NCBI GenBank assembly: GCA_015179125.1
Contig: WHVA01000064.1
Coordinates: 62,001-126,000 of the forward strand
From: Gautieria morchelliformis
Lineage: Eukaryota > Basidiomycota > Agaricomycetes > Gomphales > Gomphaceae
Length of the DNA stretch: 64,000 bases
Reading direction: 5' to 3'
Under the pieces are notes generated by a model. It did no database searches. It had not been told where the DNA came from and worked only from the letters and a program-made list of their open reading frames with translations. Numbering within the stretch: position 1 is the first letter of the stretch; each line of letters begins with the position of its first letter. This document shows positions 42,631-55,234 of the stretch, in pieces. The translations under genes and the position numbers were made by a program.

Positions 42631-43544
42631 AGATAGAAGTCATCTTAAACTGGCACCCCTTACATAAGCTGAGCACAGTCCAACGGCGAGCTCAATAACA
42701 CTCGAAGGCAAACACTTTTTGCCAAATGGCTTCCTAGAGTCTCTTTGGGACATGTCTACCTACAATCCTTAGGAGAGACTTAGGATATATCTATATTTAT
42801 TGAGGAGATATATAGCATCCAAAATGTGACATAGAAAAAATACCAAATTATTTTTCTGATGTCCTAGAATGATTTCCTGCAATTTCGGTTTTTGGACCGA
42901 TGGAATTTGGCGGTCACGTGATAGGTCACGTGACCTATTTGTCAGCCTTTCGAACCTTTGGACGACGCACGGAAAAAGCTTCAAACCACTCTGGGGCCTT
43001 GCTACACATTTCTACTGCTTAAATCAGGGTTTAGGTAGGTACAACCTTACACTAGGTGAGTTCCACTGCAGGCCGCTTGCTTAGTCGTCACTTTGACCGC
43101 CCGGCAGGTTGTGCTTGACCCCATTCACACATTCAGGCCTCAGGGATTGCGGCTGTCTAGATGATGTCCCCTTTGTACAGATTCAGAGGTGTGTGAGAAT
43201 TGTTTCCTATCAGCAGATTCTAACTCCTCAACAGGGATGCTAATAGGTTGGCCTGATTTATAGATGCCTACAAAAAAGGGTTGAATGGGGCACAAGCTGT
43301 CTGGGAAAACCGTAAATACCATGCCCATCATACTTTACCTCCAAACATTATGTCTGAGTTGGACAAGGAATTCATGTAATATAATTCAATGTCACTAATT
43401 ATATTATAGAACATGTCATTGCACCAAGGTGCCTTCTGAAAGGGGAAAAAAAAAAAAAAAAAATCCCCAAGGCGAGGATTTGGCGCATCACGTGACCTAA
43501 GCGCCCGCTTACATAAAGGTGCCAGTTTAAGATGACTTCTATCT
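42631..43544. mobile_element. Non-autonomous TIR element, 914 bp
   Basis: Long TIRs: AGATAGAAGTCATCTTAAAC at 42631 and the inverse ending at 43544; pairing continues to about 45 bp with a GTAAGC/ACATAAGC tail. TA stands on both sides (42629-42630, 43545-43546), which would suit a Tc1/mariner-type MITE, though CTG is an alternative duplication. The interior has no transposase, a poly-A run near 43446-43463 and several CACGTG words. Confidence 0.7.
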
Positions 43545-44373
43545 TACTGTCTCAACGCACAGGACACTTTCTGAGCGCACGTCCAAGTGGACCTTTCCGA
43601 TTAGCAATTAGTCGCACTTACGCTTATCAGATTCCGGGAGAATCGTGAATTAGCCGGCAGATTGGCACACCCGGCAAAATACGGTGCTCTGTCCCGGCCG
43701 TACTTACAAAGGAAGGTGCGCTGCGCAGCCAGCACATGACCACGACAATAAGTAGGGCGTTCCAGAGAGAAGCAGTGGTTGAGTCACGTGACACCGATGA
43801 TAATAATGTTTCGAACCCATGCTGTGTTTGCTGCTTCATAGATCTGCGCCTGATCTGGCTCTGGCGTGCTGGGGCTGCCTCGAGGTGCATCTGCATCTGG
43901 CTCACCCGCCCGAGCGCCTGGAAACACAGTTATGTGTACCGTATAGACAGGATCGTAGCATCGCGCCCCCGTGACGACCACTTGCGCTCTTGACACACAC
44001 GCCCCCGTGTGCCAGTCTGCCGCTTTGGGATGCACCTGCGAGAAAGCGCGGCCGATATGACTGATGCAACGAAGGAGATAATACCCCAAGATACCATACA
44101 TATAGCCATTTTCAGAAAGCAATAACAAGAACAAAGGAGCCTGCCTGATTGAACGACGAAACAGAAACAAGCACGTAGGAGTTTAAAATTAAGAAAACTC
44201 CGACTCGCCTGTCCGTACATAAACTGCGCTGCATCCATCCTCAGCCAAGTCCCCGGTCCCTCCCACACACTCTAAGTCGATCACGCGAAAGTTCATGTAT
44301 CCGGTGGGCGTGTTCACTGTTGCGAATGTCGCGCGCGAGCGCGGGCTGACGTGCTCTTGCTCTTGTGCGTGCA
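43545..44373. other. Upstream region of the velvet gene, no clear ORF
   Basis: A minus-strand frame (44512-44189) with TPTGYMNFRVIDLECVGG is open but lies on the opposite strand to the velvet gene and overlaps its 5' part. I regard it as unproven. Confidence 0.35.
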
Positions 44374-45788
44374 GTATCACAACCCGCTCGGCAACGCGCC
44401 CGTCGGAGGGCCGTCCCAGATTGCGCCTGGACGGCCTGCGGACCGCCGCGACCACAACGACACCCGGATAGGTATGCCCATCCTTTTTGCGTCGGGGCCG
44501 TACGCTGGACAAACAATTCGGTGCGTGCGATTTTCGTGTGCGGATGGCGGCGTTGACTCATGCACGTGCCCAGCGCTGAGCTTCAAGGCGAGCCATCCCC
44601 GTAGTTGAGCGGCACACACGCTTGCTGACGCGTATTATTCTGAATAGAGGCACAAAAGGCCGACCTGGGCAGAAAGTAAACGCTTGGATGTTTGGGTTTT
44701 TATTTTCATGTCCGCTTAGAAGTCGTTTCGTTTCCAGGTTCGCGAAACGAGATCGAAGGCCGCTCGACCCGCCACCCGTTGTACGACTACGGATGTACCA
44801 AGTGTTCAACGCCGAGACCGACCATCCCACCGAACAGGAGATTCCCGCCGAGTATGCCCTCTGCCTCTGTCTTCAGTCGTGCTGACCGCAATTCTGGGAT
44901 TCGCAGACAACTCGAGGTCGGGGGGCTAATTTGCCACGTCGACCTTTACGCCATTCGACCTACGCCTTATCCGCACTTGAGGGCGGTGGGTGCTTCTGGC
45001 GAAGGCTCCTCGGCGGCGCCAAATTTCGAGCAAGCCACACTTGTCGCCCCTATGCCACCCGCCGAAGAAAGCAAGGTTACGGACTCGCTGTTTGGCACCA
45101 CGTTCGCCCATGCCTCCCAAATCAAGGGCCTGGATGGAGACGAGGTTATCTTTTATGTGTTCTCTGTGCGTGTCATGTCTCCTTTTTTTCCGACTCACTC
45201 ACACGAAATTCTGCACCGTAGGATCTGTCTGTTCGCACTGAAGGCTTGTGAGTAAATCCAAGTTCATACTCAAAGGACGTGGCAATGCAACTTTCTACAG
45301 GTTCATATTACGTTACCGAATGTTCGACATATTCAGGTACGTGTTGACATTCCTCCCGCGGCCGGGCACGATACCATAATTATCGTCCCAGCCGCATGGA
45401 AGGCTCCGAAGACATTCCTGTGCTCGCACAATGCTATAGCGGCCCCTTCGCCATCTACTCCACCAAAGAGTGCGTACTCGTGCGGTCCCTCGTGAAAACT
45501 CGTACTGAACGCGCTTTTTCCTGCAGATTCCCGGGATTACGCGCGTCAACAGAGCTCACGAAGGTTCGCCTTCTCATTATTACGTGTTGTTTCTGTGACG
45601 TATGCTGATGCCCCGCACAGCATCTCTCTCGGTACGGCATCCGCGTCAACCTTCGCGAGTCTGAGCGGAAGCGGAAGGCGCCCGAGCCGCCTGCTGCAGA
45701 GCCCGAAGAGCCTGCAGAAGTCCATCAGGGCGGCCACCCCATCTCCACCGAGGCCGTCGATCCGGAAATGGACGCTGAAGTCACATAA
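44374..45788 (+). CDS. Velvet-domain regulatory protein
   Basis: Ten exons reconstruct a velvet factor, a fungal NF-kB-fold DNA-binding regulator that links development, light response and secondary metabolism. Order: NPLGNAPVGGPS and FASGPYAGQTIR (to 44520), a 14-nt microexon (44574-44587, RAELQ), a 28-nt exon (44648-44675, EAQKADLGRK), 44738-44851 (KRDRRPLDPPPVVRL), 44907-45165 (GLICHVDLYA, HASQIKGLDGDE), 45222-45247 (DLSVRTEG), 45301-45336 (FILRYRMFDIF), 45392-45469 (QCYSGPFAIYSTKE), 45527-45563 (FPGLRASTELTK), 45621-45788 (HLSRYGIRVNLRE, acidic tail, TAA). The intron 44588-44647 starts with GC. All frames join. The first exon and start codon are uncertain. A KRKRK stretch near the end may be a nuclear signal. 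Confidence 0.85.
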
Positions 45789-46229
45789 TGTACACCCTGT
45801 GTTTTTTTTTTCATTAGCAGTCTTCTATTTTCTTGCTTGTGCGAACGCTTTTGGAACGCGGGTTGGTTCGTCCGTGTTAATTGTTGGCGCAAGAGGGCTA
45901 TTTGTGCGGTAGCAGCAATATAAGACGTGGGCCAGGGAAGTGGCTCCTCCCGCGTCTAGCATCTCTGATCACTGCGGCGCCCGGACGCTGGCGCCTGAGC
46001 GATTGAAACCCACCATACTCAATCACTGCCAATCTTACAATGTTGGCATCATTGCCGAAAGATACGTCTGGATTCTGTCATTTTTCTACCCTGCGCCTGT
46101 CTCTCCGAATACACCATTCGAACAATCGTGAGACCGCACTGGAATGACCCTGAAATGAATAGCATAGCACCCTCTCACTGACAGATAGCAAAGTCCGCTC
46201 AAGAACGTGCACGTCGAAGGCGTGTCGCT
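45789..46229. other. Intergenic, convergent 3' ends
   Basis: Separates the velvet gene (+) from the dehydrogenase (-). Contains a T10 run near 45803. No ORF of interest. Confidence 0.5.
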
Positions 46230-47676
46230 CTACGCTGCCATGCGCAGGATGTCGCGGACCTGTTCTTTATTATCGATCCTGCGAGGGTTGGTCTTCCCCC
46301 ATATGTCCGCCAACGTATACTCGGCGATGCGATCGAGCTGCCGCTCCTCCGTCACGCCCACCTCTCCGAGCGTAGTCGGCAGCCCGAGCGTCTTCACGAG
46401 GTCCTTGATCAGATCTCCCGCGTCGGCCGTCCCGCGCGTCAACCCGTGCGCCTCGAAGGCCCCTCCGCCCGCCTCCCACATGATCCGCGCGACGCGCTCT
46501 TGCCGCGCGCGGTTCACGCCTTTATTGTACTTCATCACGGCGGGGAGCATGACGCAGCTTGTCTCGCCGTGCGGCACGCAGGCCACGGCGCCCATCTGGT
46601 GGCCGATGGCGTGCGACGCACCGAGCGGGATCCACTGGTGGCCCGTCTCCATCGCCTTCCACGCGCCGGCCTGGCACGCGCCGCGCGCCGCGACGTCCGC
46701 GCCGTCGCGCGCGCAGGCAAGCAGGCCCGGGACGAGATGGCGCAGCCCCTGCTCCGCGCTCGCCTCGACGCTGCGCGTGGCGAGCTCCGTGCACAGCGCC
46801 TCGACGCAGTGGTCCACCGCGCGCATGCCCGTGCCGAGCCACAGCCGTTGCGGTGTGTCCGTGCACAGCGCCGGGTCGAGGAGCACGCTGTCCGCCGCGC
46901 AGCGCGGGTGCATGAACACGACCTTCATGTGCGTCTCCGGGTGCGTCGCGCCGCACCCGACGTGGTACTCCGCGGCCGACAGCGTGGTGGGCACGACGAT
47001 CAGCTTGAGGAGCGGCGCCTTGAGGGCGTTTGAGGGCGTGATGTCGCCGTTGTCCGAATGCGTGGCGAGGAGCGTGTCCATCGCAGAAGCGCTGAAGTCT
47101 GGGTATTGGAGCGACGAGTGCACGAGCTGCGGGTACATATGTCGGTGTCAGGGGACATGTATTATCGATCGGCGATCCAAGCTACCTACTAGCGCGATTT
47201 TCGCCGCGTCGGTGTACGAGCTGCCGCCTACGCTGACGACGATGTCCGCTCTAAAACCGTGTCGCTGAACACGCGTAGCACACCCGCAAAGAGCACCCAC
47301 TCACTGGCTCGCATGAAGCTTCCTAGCCAGGTCCAGGACGTCGGCATATGGGGTGTGGGCTTGTACCCCTACGGCGGTAACCTCATCAATAGTATCCAGC
47401 CTCCTGGGCTGCCGGGAGGCAGCGAATGCGTTATGAGGACGCACCGACTTTCTTGGCGACGAGCCTGTTCCCTAGTGCGGCCTCCAGCTTGCGGATCCTG
47501 TCCGTGGCGCGCTCTAGGCTCGCCGAGACCAGGAGGACGGCCCGCCCGCACCCCAGCCTGTCGATCTCATCCGGCACGGCGCGCAGGTAGTCCGCGTTGA
47601 GCGTGACGAAGTTGTGTGGGGTATCTGAGAACTGCGGGACGCGCACGGGCGTGTTCGTGGTGTGCACCAGCGCCAT
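46230..47676 (-). CDS. Iron-containing alcohol dehydrogenase (maleylacetate reductase-like)
   Basis: Start MALVHTTNTPVRVPQF (47676). Exons about 47676-47445, 47368-47305, 47250-47186 and 47098-46230. The N-terminal nucleotide-binding half has GVQAHTPYADVL, ADIVVSVGGSSYTDAAKI (the GGGS-type loop). The C-terminal helical half has LWLGTGMRAVDHCVEAL, LGASHAIGHQMGAVACVPHGE with the metal-binding His residues. Family PF00465 oxidises alcohols or reduces maleylacetate with NAD(P)H. The TGMRAVDH..PHGE pattern is closest to maleylacetate reductase-like members in the beta-ketoadipate pathway, but substrate cannot be read from sequence. Last residues DILRMAA. The catalytic positions look intact. Confidence 0.85.
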
Positions 47677-48207
47677 TGCGGAGAAGACGACGCGAACTGG
47701 GCAGGAGCAGCAGACATGGCATATATAGGTGTGGATGTGGGTTTTGAGTTTCCGGTGGTTACACGGACCGGTGCGATGTCCATGACGATAGCAGCATGAC
47801 CATAGTAGGTTATGCAGTGGTTTGGCCAATGAGGGAGTGCTTATTAGTAGGTGGGTCTAGGCTGTCGTTCCCACCGCGCTGAATTCGCGCGAGGAGGAAG
47901 ATGATACATCCTGCGATGTCAAAGTTGTCAATACTGTGTCGTTGACGTACCTTCGCTAGCGAGGCCTTGAGGTTTCAATCCGTTCACGTTCTTGCGCGGC
48001 GCGGGCGGCCCATTCCTGCCAGCGGCGCGCTAGTCAGCTGGCATCAATGTGCTGAAAGTAAGATCTGCCTCCTGGAATGTAATATTATGACGCGCCAGCT
48101 GTCAAATAACTGTCAAAAGGACTGCGAAAAAGTTTAGGCCGGGGAGCCATCCTAAACGATACACTTATAAGTCTAGTGATCTAATATTATGACGTCCGTC
48201 TGTAGCA
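47677..48207. other. Intergenic, promoter of the dehydrogenase
   Basis: ATAATATTATGACG-like words recur twice (48078-48093 and 48180-48195). No ORF. Confidence 0.4.
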
Positions 48208-49441
48208 TTATTCCGCCGCCCCCGCCGAGTCTGGCCGGGTATTACTTAACTCCTCCACCAGCGCCATCCTGTCGCGGACGCCATCCTCCAACCAGTGCAT
48301 CCTGTCCTTACTCCGTCCCGGCGCGATATCGCTCTCCGTTTCGTACGTCTGGATGACCACCTGCGGGAAGACGGAGAACACTTTTATCTCGCGGTACGAC
48401 GACAGGTGCTGGATGGCGTGGTCCACGGTGCGCGAATACGCGAACGGCTCCGAGCGCATGCGGCGCACCATGCGCTGCGCCGCGCGCCGGTTGACGGCGT
48501 ACGCGTGCGTGCAGAGCGTGTGCGACGCGGGGTGCAGCGTCGGCGCGCCTTTAAGCGCCGGCCGATCCCACTCCCGACTGTGGCAGTGGCCTGCCGTGCG
48601 CGGTCAAATCAGCGGCGTGAAGGGGCTGCGGGAACGAACGAACAGGCGCACCGAGCATGACCAAGTCCCAATCCTCCGGGAGCGCGGGCCACATGCGCCG
48701 CAGCCGGAGCTCGAGGTCCCATTCCATGTCGATGTCGTCCTCGAACACGATCGCGACGTCGTCGTCTCCCTCCGCGATGCGGCGGAGCACGCGGTAGTGC
48801 GAGTGCCAGCACGATATCTGCGCCGGGCGGAGGGGCGCCTTCCCGAAATGGTCTCCGACCTCGCCGTAGCTGTCGAGCGTCGGCGGGCGGGTGTCCGGGG
48901 TCGGGACGGGGGGCAAGGGCGGGAGGAGCGATTTTCCGACAGAGTCCGGCCAGAGGTCCGCGCCGGAGAACCCCAGGTCACGGCCTACCTCGTCGACGTC
49001 GTCTGCCCAGCGGAACACGAAGGGGCTGGGGTCGGCCTTGGGCACGCTGTCGTTCACGCGGTGCTCGTTCCGCCACCAGCGGATCCGCTCCAAGATGTCC
49101 TGCACGTCCTTGGTGTGGTAATCCGTCGCATCGTGCCACGTGAACTCCAAGTCCATCGCGCGCGCTATATCCGACATGATCTGCCGCCGGTCCGCGCGGG
49201 AGGCGAGACTCACGACGTACAGACGGTCTGCGACGCCCAAGGTCCGAGAATGGGCGGCCGTGTCATACGGGCGTACAGCGCTCAGGGATTGGCGATACAC
49301 TGAGGGGCCGGAGACTGCATACCACGGCGCACCCGTACCTATATAGCTGTCGAGTGCGAGACGTTGGGAAACGAGCAGGAGAGCGCCGGCGCATATAATA
49401 AGAAGGGCAGAACAGAGTCGACGATGGGAACACGAGCGCAT
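48208..49441 (-). CDS. GT25-like glycosyltransferase, type II membrane protein
   Basis: Exon 1 is 49441-48652 and exon 2 48590-48208, joined across a 61-nt GT-AG intron (48591-48651). MRSCSHRRL precedes a signal-anchor (ALLIICAGALLLVSQ), then RLYVVSLASRADRR, the family start motif, DATDYHTKD, QISCWHSHYRVLRRIAEG, the DxD-like VFEDDIDME, and across the intron DLVMLGHCHSREWDRPAL, HTLCTHAYAVNRRAAQR. This matches family 25 (LPS-type beta-galactosyltransferases), type II Golgi-type enzymes. In basidiomycetes these are common but poorly studied. The upstream ATG at 49570 would extend the frame, but the anchor favours 49441. Confidence 0.8.
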
Positions 49442-51086
49442 TGGCTGGAGGATGCGGTCGCCTTGTCCGCGACACCCACGCGTTAAAAGGAAAGGTCTGT
49501 ATTGGCCCCAGGGCGCCCGGCGCTCAGGTCGTCCTACTACAGCTAATGTCTCCAATTCAAGCTCCGCCACCAGGCCCTGTCCGCTTCGAGCCTATTAATA
49601 TCTATCATCGGATCTGAGCTGGCATGGCGTGGGAAGAGGTATTTCTGACACACCGTTTGCGACCACGTACGGTCGTCAGTGTTAGTAGCCACACGGACAA
49701 ACTGACTGTTGTCCTGGTGAGATTTTGGATCCAGAGGAGAGGACCTTGACGAGAAGCGAATGGGAACAACCTTGGCGGAAGGTGAAGGACAGCATGGAGA
49801 CACATGAGTGACAGCGTTGACAGCACCACTGTACCGTATGTACCGCCTTACAGGGACGCCAAGCTCTGGCATTAGGCTTCCTTAGCGGGCCTAGACCCGA
49901 GCCAGGGACCGTACAAGCCACATGACACACAGCATAAAAAAGAAAATAAATTTTCGCTGAGCGGAGTGTGTCTATGGACGGTTGTGGGCGATACTGGCCA
50001 ATTGTGTGGCGAACACCCTGCTTGTTCTAACTGATGCATCAACGACGACGTCCAGCTGAAACCTCCAGCCACTCCACTCAATGTTGTCGAACCCACGTCG
50101 CACGCATCGTGGGGCTGTCTGGACTGCTTCAGCAGACCACAACTTGGTGAATCGTCGACCCGGCCCCATTCGCCGTTGCTGCCAAGCACTCGCTGATACA
50201 GCTAATCCCCCTTATTCCACCTGACGATGAAAACATCGGTCTGTATCGTCGAGTCCTTGCAGCATGGCGACTATGCAATTCACAACATGACGATCGTCTC
50301 CAGTATCCCCAAACTGACCTCGCTGTACGAATGGGAAACTGCTCGTGTTATTCCCGCGGTCCTTTCTGACGCCAAGCTTGTTGTGTCGGTCCACCTTTTG
50401 TTGTCGACTTAGACGGTGTTCCTGTGGTGTCCTGAGACGAAGATGATGTGAACGAACCATGCCTTTTTGTGACCGACCCTCTGCTCGTAATGCACGCCGA
50501 GTCATTGGCATGTCTGGCTCTGGCTCGGGCTACATGATAGTGGATAATTCAGGTGAGTCGTGGGTGGTCGAGATGTCAAGTAAAAAGAGTACGTGCGTGA
50601 GACCCTGCTGAATCTGTCGCGGGAGTTGCTTTACGTTTTACATTCTCATCTGGCTAGCGATTGGCATCTTTGTATTTTTGAGTCCAGAGGGCCCTAGCCG
50701 GTGCTGCAAGGTCGTTGCCTATATATCCGGAAAAGTATGCCGTTGCTCGGAATTCAAGTTTAACTGTCTTTCAGCAGAAACGTTACACCGGGAAAGCTCA
50801 TACAACAACCCAGAGCGATATCTAACCCACCGTTCCTCTGGTACTTACCCGGTTAAGCGCAAATATCAGAGCTAGGGTCGCGCATGTCATGGGAGTGTTA
50901 TGGACTTGTAAGTCCGGTGTCCAGGTGGACTCACGGTGGATTGCAAGTCGTGGTTTGCGCTCATTACTGCTCGACATCAGCGCTCGTGTTAATAGAGTTT
51001 GCTTCAAAGGCACTGAAAGGCCATGTTCGTAATGAGCAGTTCAGTACATATTATACATCGTGGTATACACAGGCCGCCCGACCTCA
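49442..51086. other. No identifiable gene
   Basis: Several medium ORFs on the minus strand (49543-49872, 49872-50189, 50212-50511) lack recognisable domains and continuous coding pattern. A degenerate gene is possible. Confidence 0.35.
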
Positions 51087-52390
51087 CTATCCCTGAAAGG
51101 CGACGCCTTTCTTACTTGTCTCAGCGATGCCTCCTCCAGCATACCCCGTCCCTTCATCCAGTATCAACTGTCACAAGGCACGCGCGGAGAGAAGAGAGCC
51201 ACATACCTTCGCGTTTTAACTCTACTATATCTCCGTTCCCAAGTTTGTGGTCACAAACGACGCACTGACGAGCCGACCTTACTAGGGAGTCAGTACAAGT
51301 CTTGCAGACCACATGCGAGCAGGGCTTCATTACTGCGAGCGAATGCCGATGATGAGCTGAATATAGGATAGGATCGCGGCGGCAAACTGGACTGACAGAA
51401 GAGAAGGAGGTTGTTGGAAAGAGCCTTCTTGCATGATGGGCAGATGCAATTGGACACATCAGATTTCGCATCGGAATTGCCGTTTTCTAAGGCTGAAAAT
51501 GAGACGGGAATGAGGTTTTTGAGTCTATAAGGAAATAAGGTGAGTGATATCAAGGAGATAATTCGGAGGCCTCACGCCAGGGGATGGGCAGGGGTCGCTG
51601 CCCTACACAGTGTGCCGAGTTTGAGGTCCTTGAGGGGTCCAGCTCCCGCTGTTGGCGTCAAGGAAGGGAGCCAAAAGTCAGGCAACTTGGATTTCCGGGA
51701 TTCGGCCTATCCAAAATGAGAGTTCAGCCATGTCAGAACATGAAATCGCGTAAACGGAATGGTACCTGCCTGCTCGAGTTCAATTTGTCTTAACGCGTCC
51801 TCCTCGGCTTGGCGTGCCATGACCTCAGCTTTGTCGAGGTCAAAATCAAACTTTCGTTTTGTCCCCCTGGCTTAACCGGTATAACGACACGTGAGAACAC
51901 AAAGGGACAAAGCGCGAACGGACTCACGCCCATTGGCATCCGCACCGCCGTCTTTTGCCTGCTTATTGAGATGGTGCCCGATACCTAATCCTAGCTGACC
52001 CCGCTCGAAATCGTGCAACACCCTCTGGCGAGCAGCCTCCTTGACACGTTCTTTTTCCTCCTCCTCCTCCTGATGCAAGGCCTCGAAGCGTTCCTTCTGT
52101 CGCCGTATATCCTTCTTCTGTGCAACTTGAATCAGAGAAGTCAATCCCGTTACTGAAAAGAAAGTGAGATGACACGTACGAAGGTCGGTGTACACGCATT
52201 CTTTGCAGAAGAGATGGCCTGAGGCACACGAGAGAGGTTCCCGTGCGCGCTGCAAACATAACGAACAGGCGTCAAATTGGCGCATGGATTCATTCCCTAA
52301 GCGTTGCCGTTTCGTTCCATAATCGAGTTTTTTGTATTCTGCATAACTGAATATCGAGGATGCAGTGTTGTTCTTGCTGTGCTTCGTCAT
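51087..52390 (-). CDS. NOSIP-like zinc-finger/U-box protein
   Basis: Start MTKHSKNNTASSIFSYAEYKK (52390). The following YGTKRQRLGNESMRQFDACSLCLQ and HLFCKECVYTDLLAQKKDI form the first half of the split U-box-like fold; LA is restored across an intron (acceptor near 52135). Then a charged helix (FEALHQEEEE), GTKRKFDFDLDKAEVMARQ (about 51765-51860), AESRKSKLPDFWLPSLTP, CPSCKKALSNN, VMKPCSHVVCKTCTDSLVR, CVVCDHKLGNGDIVELKREGTGYAGGG, and stop at 51087-51089. NOSIP homologues act as nuclear E3-type or spliceosome-associated factors. At least five short introns. The reading joins cleanly at those I checked, so it looks functional. Confidence 0.85.
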
Positions 52391-55234
52391 GAGAGAGCTT
52401 TGCAGCGGACTTTCGGAGTTCTATTCTCTGCAAGGCTCGCTAGCTAGAAACTGTCACGACTTTTGATTTACCGGTAGGCGACGAGGGTTTGTCGCATGAA
52501 TAACATAGGACTAGGTACGCTCCCGATTATCATGATTTTGGACACCTGATAACACTGTGCAGCGCGAGGGTCGCAAGCACATAAATCTCAAAAACCAACG
52601 ACCATGATGCCGCCTTTCTACCATTCAGTTCTATTATTTCCCTGCTTTATGGACGTATACTCTCTATGATCCCTCTTAAGGATCGTAAGATCATCGTATG
52701 GGGGCAACAGTTTGAGCTGACACGAGGAGCGAGGACCCCCACCCAGTCCACGCAATCTGACCCTCCTCCTTCGACGATGATATTCATTCGACAAATAAAC
52801 TGTCCGAAGCGATGTCTGATGTGTCCCTGACCTCCCCGACGGGAACTAGCCGGACACAGGATGTAGCACCTCACGGGAGCTCGCTCGCAGACCGCGTCTA
52901 AATATCGCTTCTAGATGTGCATACAACGCATCTTCGATATTACCCTATCATCCAGCAAACCGTAATCCAGCAGAAGAGGAAGGCAGGGGGACAACCATTT
53001 TGCTAACACTTCCGTCTGGCTCTCTTTGGTTTCCCGGAACGACGAGGAGTCGCACGGGACGTGCTGCCAGCTTAGCTGGCTCCATGCATCACCTTTGTGG
53101 CCGTGTAGTGTCTCGATGCTTTTACTTACTTACAAGACAGTCATCCCCCCTTGCGTTCACAACACTCGTCAGGACTATAACACGGTAAATATATCTGCCA
53201 CATCATATTTACACTGGCAGTCCTATATAACACGAGGTTCATCTGCTTGCTCCTCGTCAAAGCTACAAACGGGTTGTCTATGTGCACGCGCGGATGTATC
53301 CATCCCGACTGCCCCGCTGTCTCTTACGCCCCTTTACTCCGGTGGTTAGAGGATCACTTTCTTTTGATGAGATGAGACGATACGCAGCCGTCATTCACTT
53401 AATACAAGGTGATTTGTGATGTTCGCTAAGAAAATTTGACTCTCTGACACTGGTCAGGGCCACTCTTGTTCTCGCATCACTGCGTCCGCTGCAGGAGCCA
53501 ATTGCTAATTCTGGGCATAACGCAGGGTCCTTCCTGCGGAGCGGCTAAGGTAATTGGCTTTCATGATTCCCTGGTTGCTCGTCTAACCAAACTGCGCCTC
53601 GCGCATCCGCAAAGCAGCACTGGCAGTAAGACAGCCATCAAGGCATGTATTATGGGCGGTGACATAACGACACGAACCCGCTATTCCGTCACAATGTGCA
53701 GCCCCTGCATCGCAAAACGCCCTTATTGTATGCCATATTTTCAATTCGGCGAGAGGCTACCCCTGCCAGCCAGAATGATCTTGGAACACGATCAAGGTGA
53801 ATGCTGAGCTATTACTGTCCCTTCTCTACCGTTCGCGTGCGTACCGAGCACCAAGTACTGAATACTGACGCTGAGTAACGAATCCTATACCGATTCCCAG
53901 TCTGAACACTTGGCGTTGAATCGTGGTCCCAGTCATTTACGAGCCTTCATCGTCCTAGCCTAATCCCTCGTCATCCCCTGTCCATCCTTATTCCTCCTCG
54001 GCCTAGACAGTCCTAGCCTTGGTGGAGTCCGAGTGAGTCATCCTCGTTTTAATCCCGGTCATGCCACTTCCGCGCAAGACTTAGTAGCGTAGGGCAGGAC
54101 GTCAAATGGATACTATTGATGATGCGTTTCTTCGAATGAGCGATCCGGACCTCTGCACAACCTGTGTAAAGTGGATTCTCGCTGTCCTCAAACACCGTCA
54201 ACAACGTGTTTGGCAAAACATAAACGACGACTTCAAGCCGGTGACTCACGACGGCCCTCAGTAGCAGGTACCTACCTGTATACACGACATTTAGAGAATG
54301 ATGACAAACTCTCTGATGACGTATATATTATACTTGTCGACTTTGGTTTGGCTTTGAACATCAAACATCACGCTCGCGCCTCTCAATACCAAACGCCCAT
54401 CGATCCCTCCTCGCTTGTCCACCCGCACTAGGAACATACACACTCCCCCAGAAACCGCGGTCCTTGCGCGTTGCTCAGCTTTAGAGTTTTCCCGATGAGG
54501 CTTGGGGCCACATAATCAACGCATTACACTTCGCTGCTGCGGCCGGTTGCTTGCAGTTGAGGTGCAGTCCGAACTTTGCCGCGTTGCTTCAAGTGATTCA
54601 TTTTATTGTAAGATAATACAAGCTACATCCCGACGAATATATGCGTCTGATCCACATGCTAATTAGACCGGCAAGTCTCCTCGGTGCGCGCCTCCTTCGC
54701 GAGGATAAAATTGTGGGTGTGAGCACCACCTGCGCTCTTCATCGTCATGTCGACTGTCGCTTGGAGATACTCGTATCCTTGTAGTCCTACCTGCCTCGAA
54801 ATATCTGCCGCGCCTCACAAGCTCAATATATGCTTCTCAAGACTGATAACTGCGCCACTGTTCGCACGATCCAGTAGACATAGGGTTGCTCTCATTATTG
54901 AAGGTATTGGGAGCTTAAAGCGGATTGTTGGCAGATCCCTCACACCTCGGGTGCTCGCTGAGGTTCCGCTTCGCCCATGTGCCCGCCTAACGACGGTGGA
55001 AGCGACACCGGGTATGTTGACGGATCATCAGGGTCCTAAACACAAACATAGATGATGTCATCCACTATCGCAGTGTGATGCACTGGGAAAGACACACGTA
55101 GAGCCTTGGTTTGTGGCGTGGCCCATGGCGTTCCACACCCATGACTGACCATCCTTTCGGGTATGAGAATATCACGCCGGGTGACGATGGCTTCGTGATG
55201 TTTGGATGAAGGCTCCCTCCGGTAGACAACAGAT
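52391..55234. other. Long gene-poor stretch
   Basis: No convincing gene in about 2.8 kb. A plus-strand ORF at 54106-54264 (MDTIDDAFLRMSDPD) is open for 52 codons. Another frame near 54306-54430 has DDVYIILVDFGLAL, faintly kinase-like, with no other kinase motif around it. The other ORFs look random. Confidence 0.4.

Noticed and set aside
43640..44000. Possible tRNA at a GGTTCGAAAC B-box on the minus strand
   Set aside because: No matching D arm or acceptor stem within the right distance.
44189..44512. Minus-strand ORF TPTGYMNFRVIDLECVGG
   Set aside because: Overlaps the velvet 5' exon on the other strand. No second exon or family found, so not annotated as a gene.
46446..47033. Long plus-strand open frames opposite the dehydrogenase
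   Set aside because: GC-rich shadow of the real minus-strand exon, Arg-rich without domains.
54306..54430. DDVYIILVDFGLAL, possible casein-kinase-like DFG motif
   Set aside because: No glycine loop, VAIK lysine or HRD motif in any frame nearby. Too short to claim a kinase relic.
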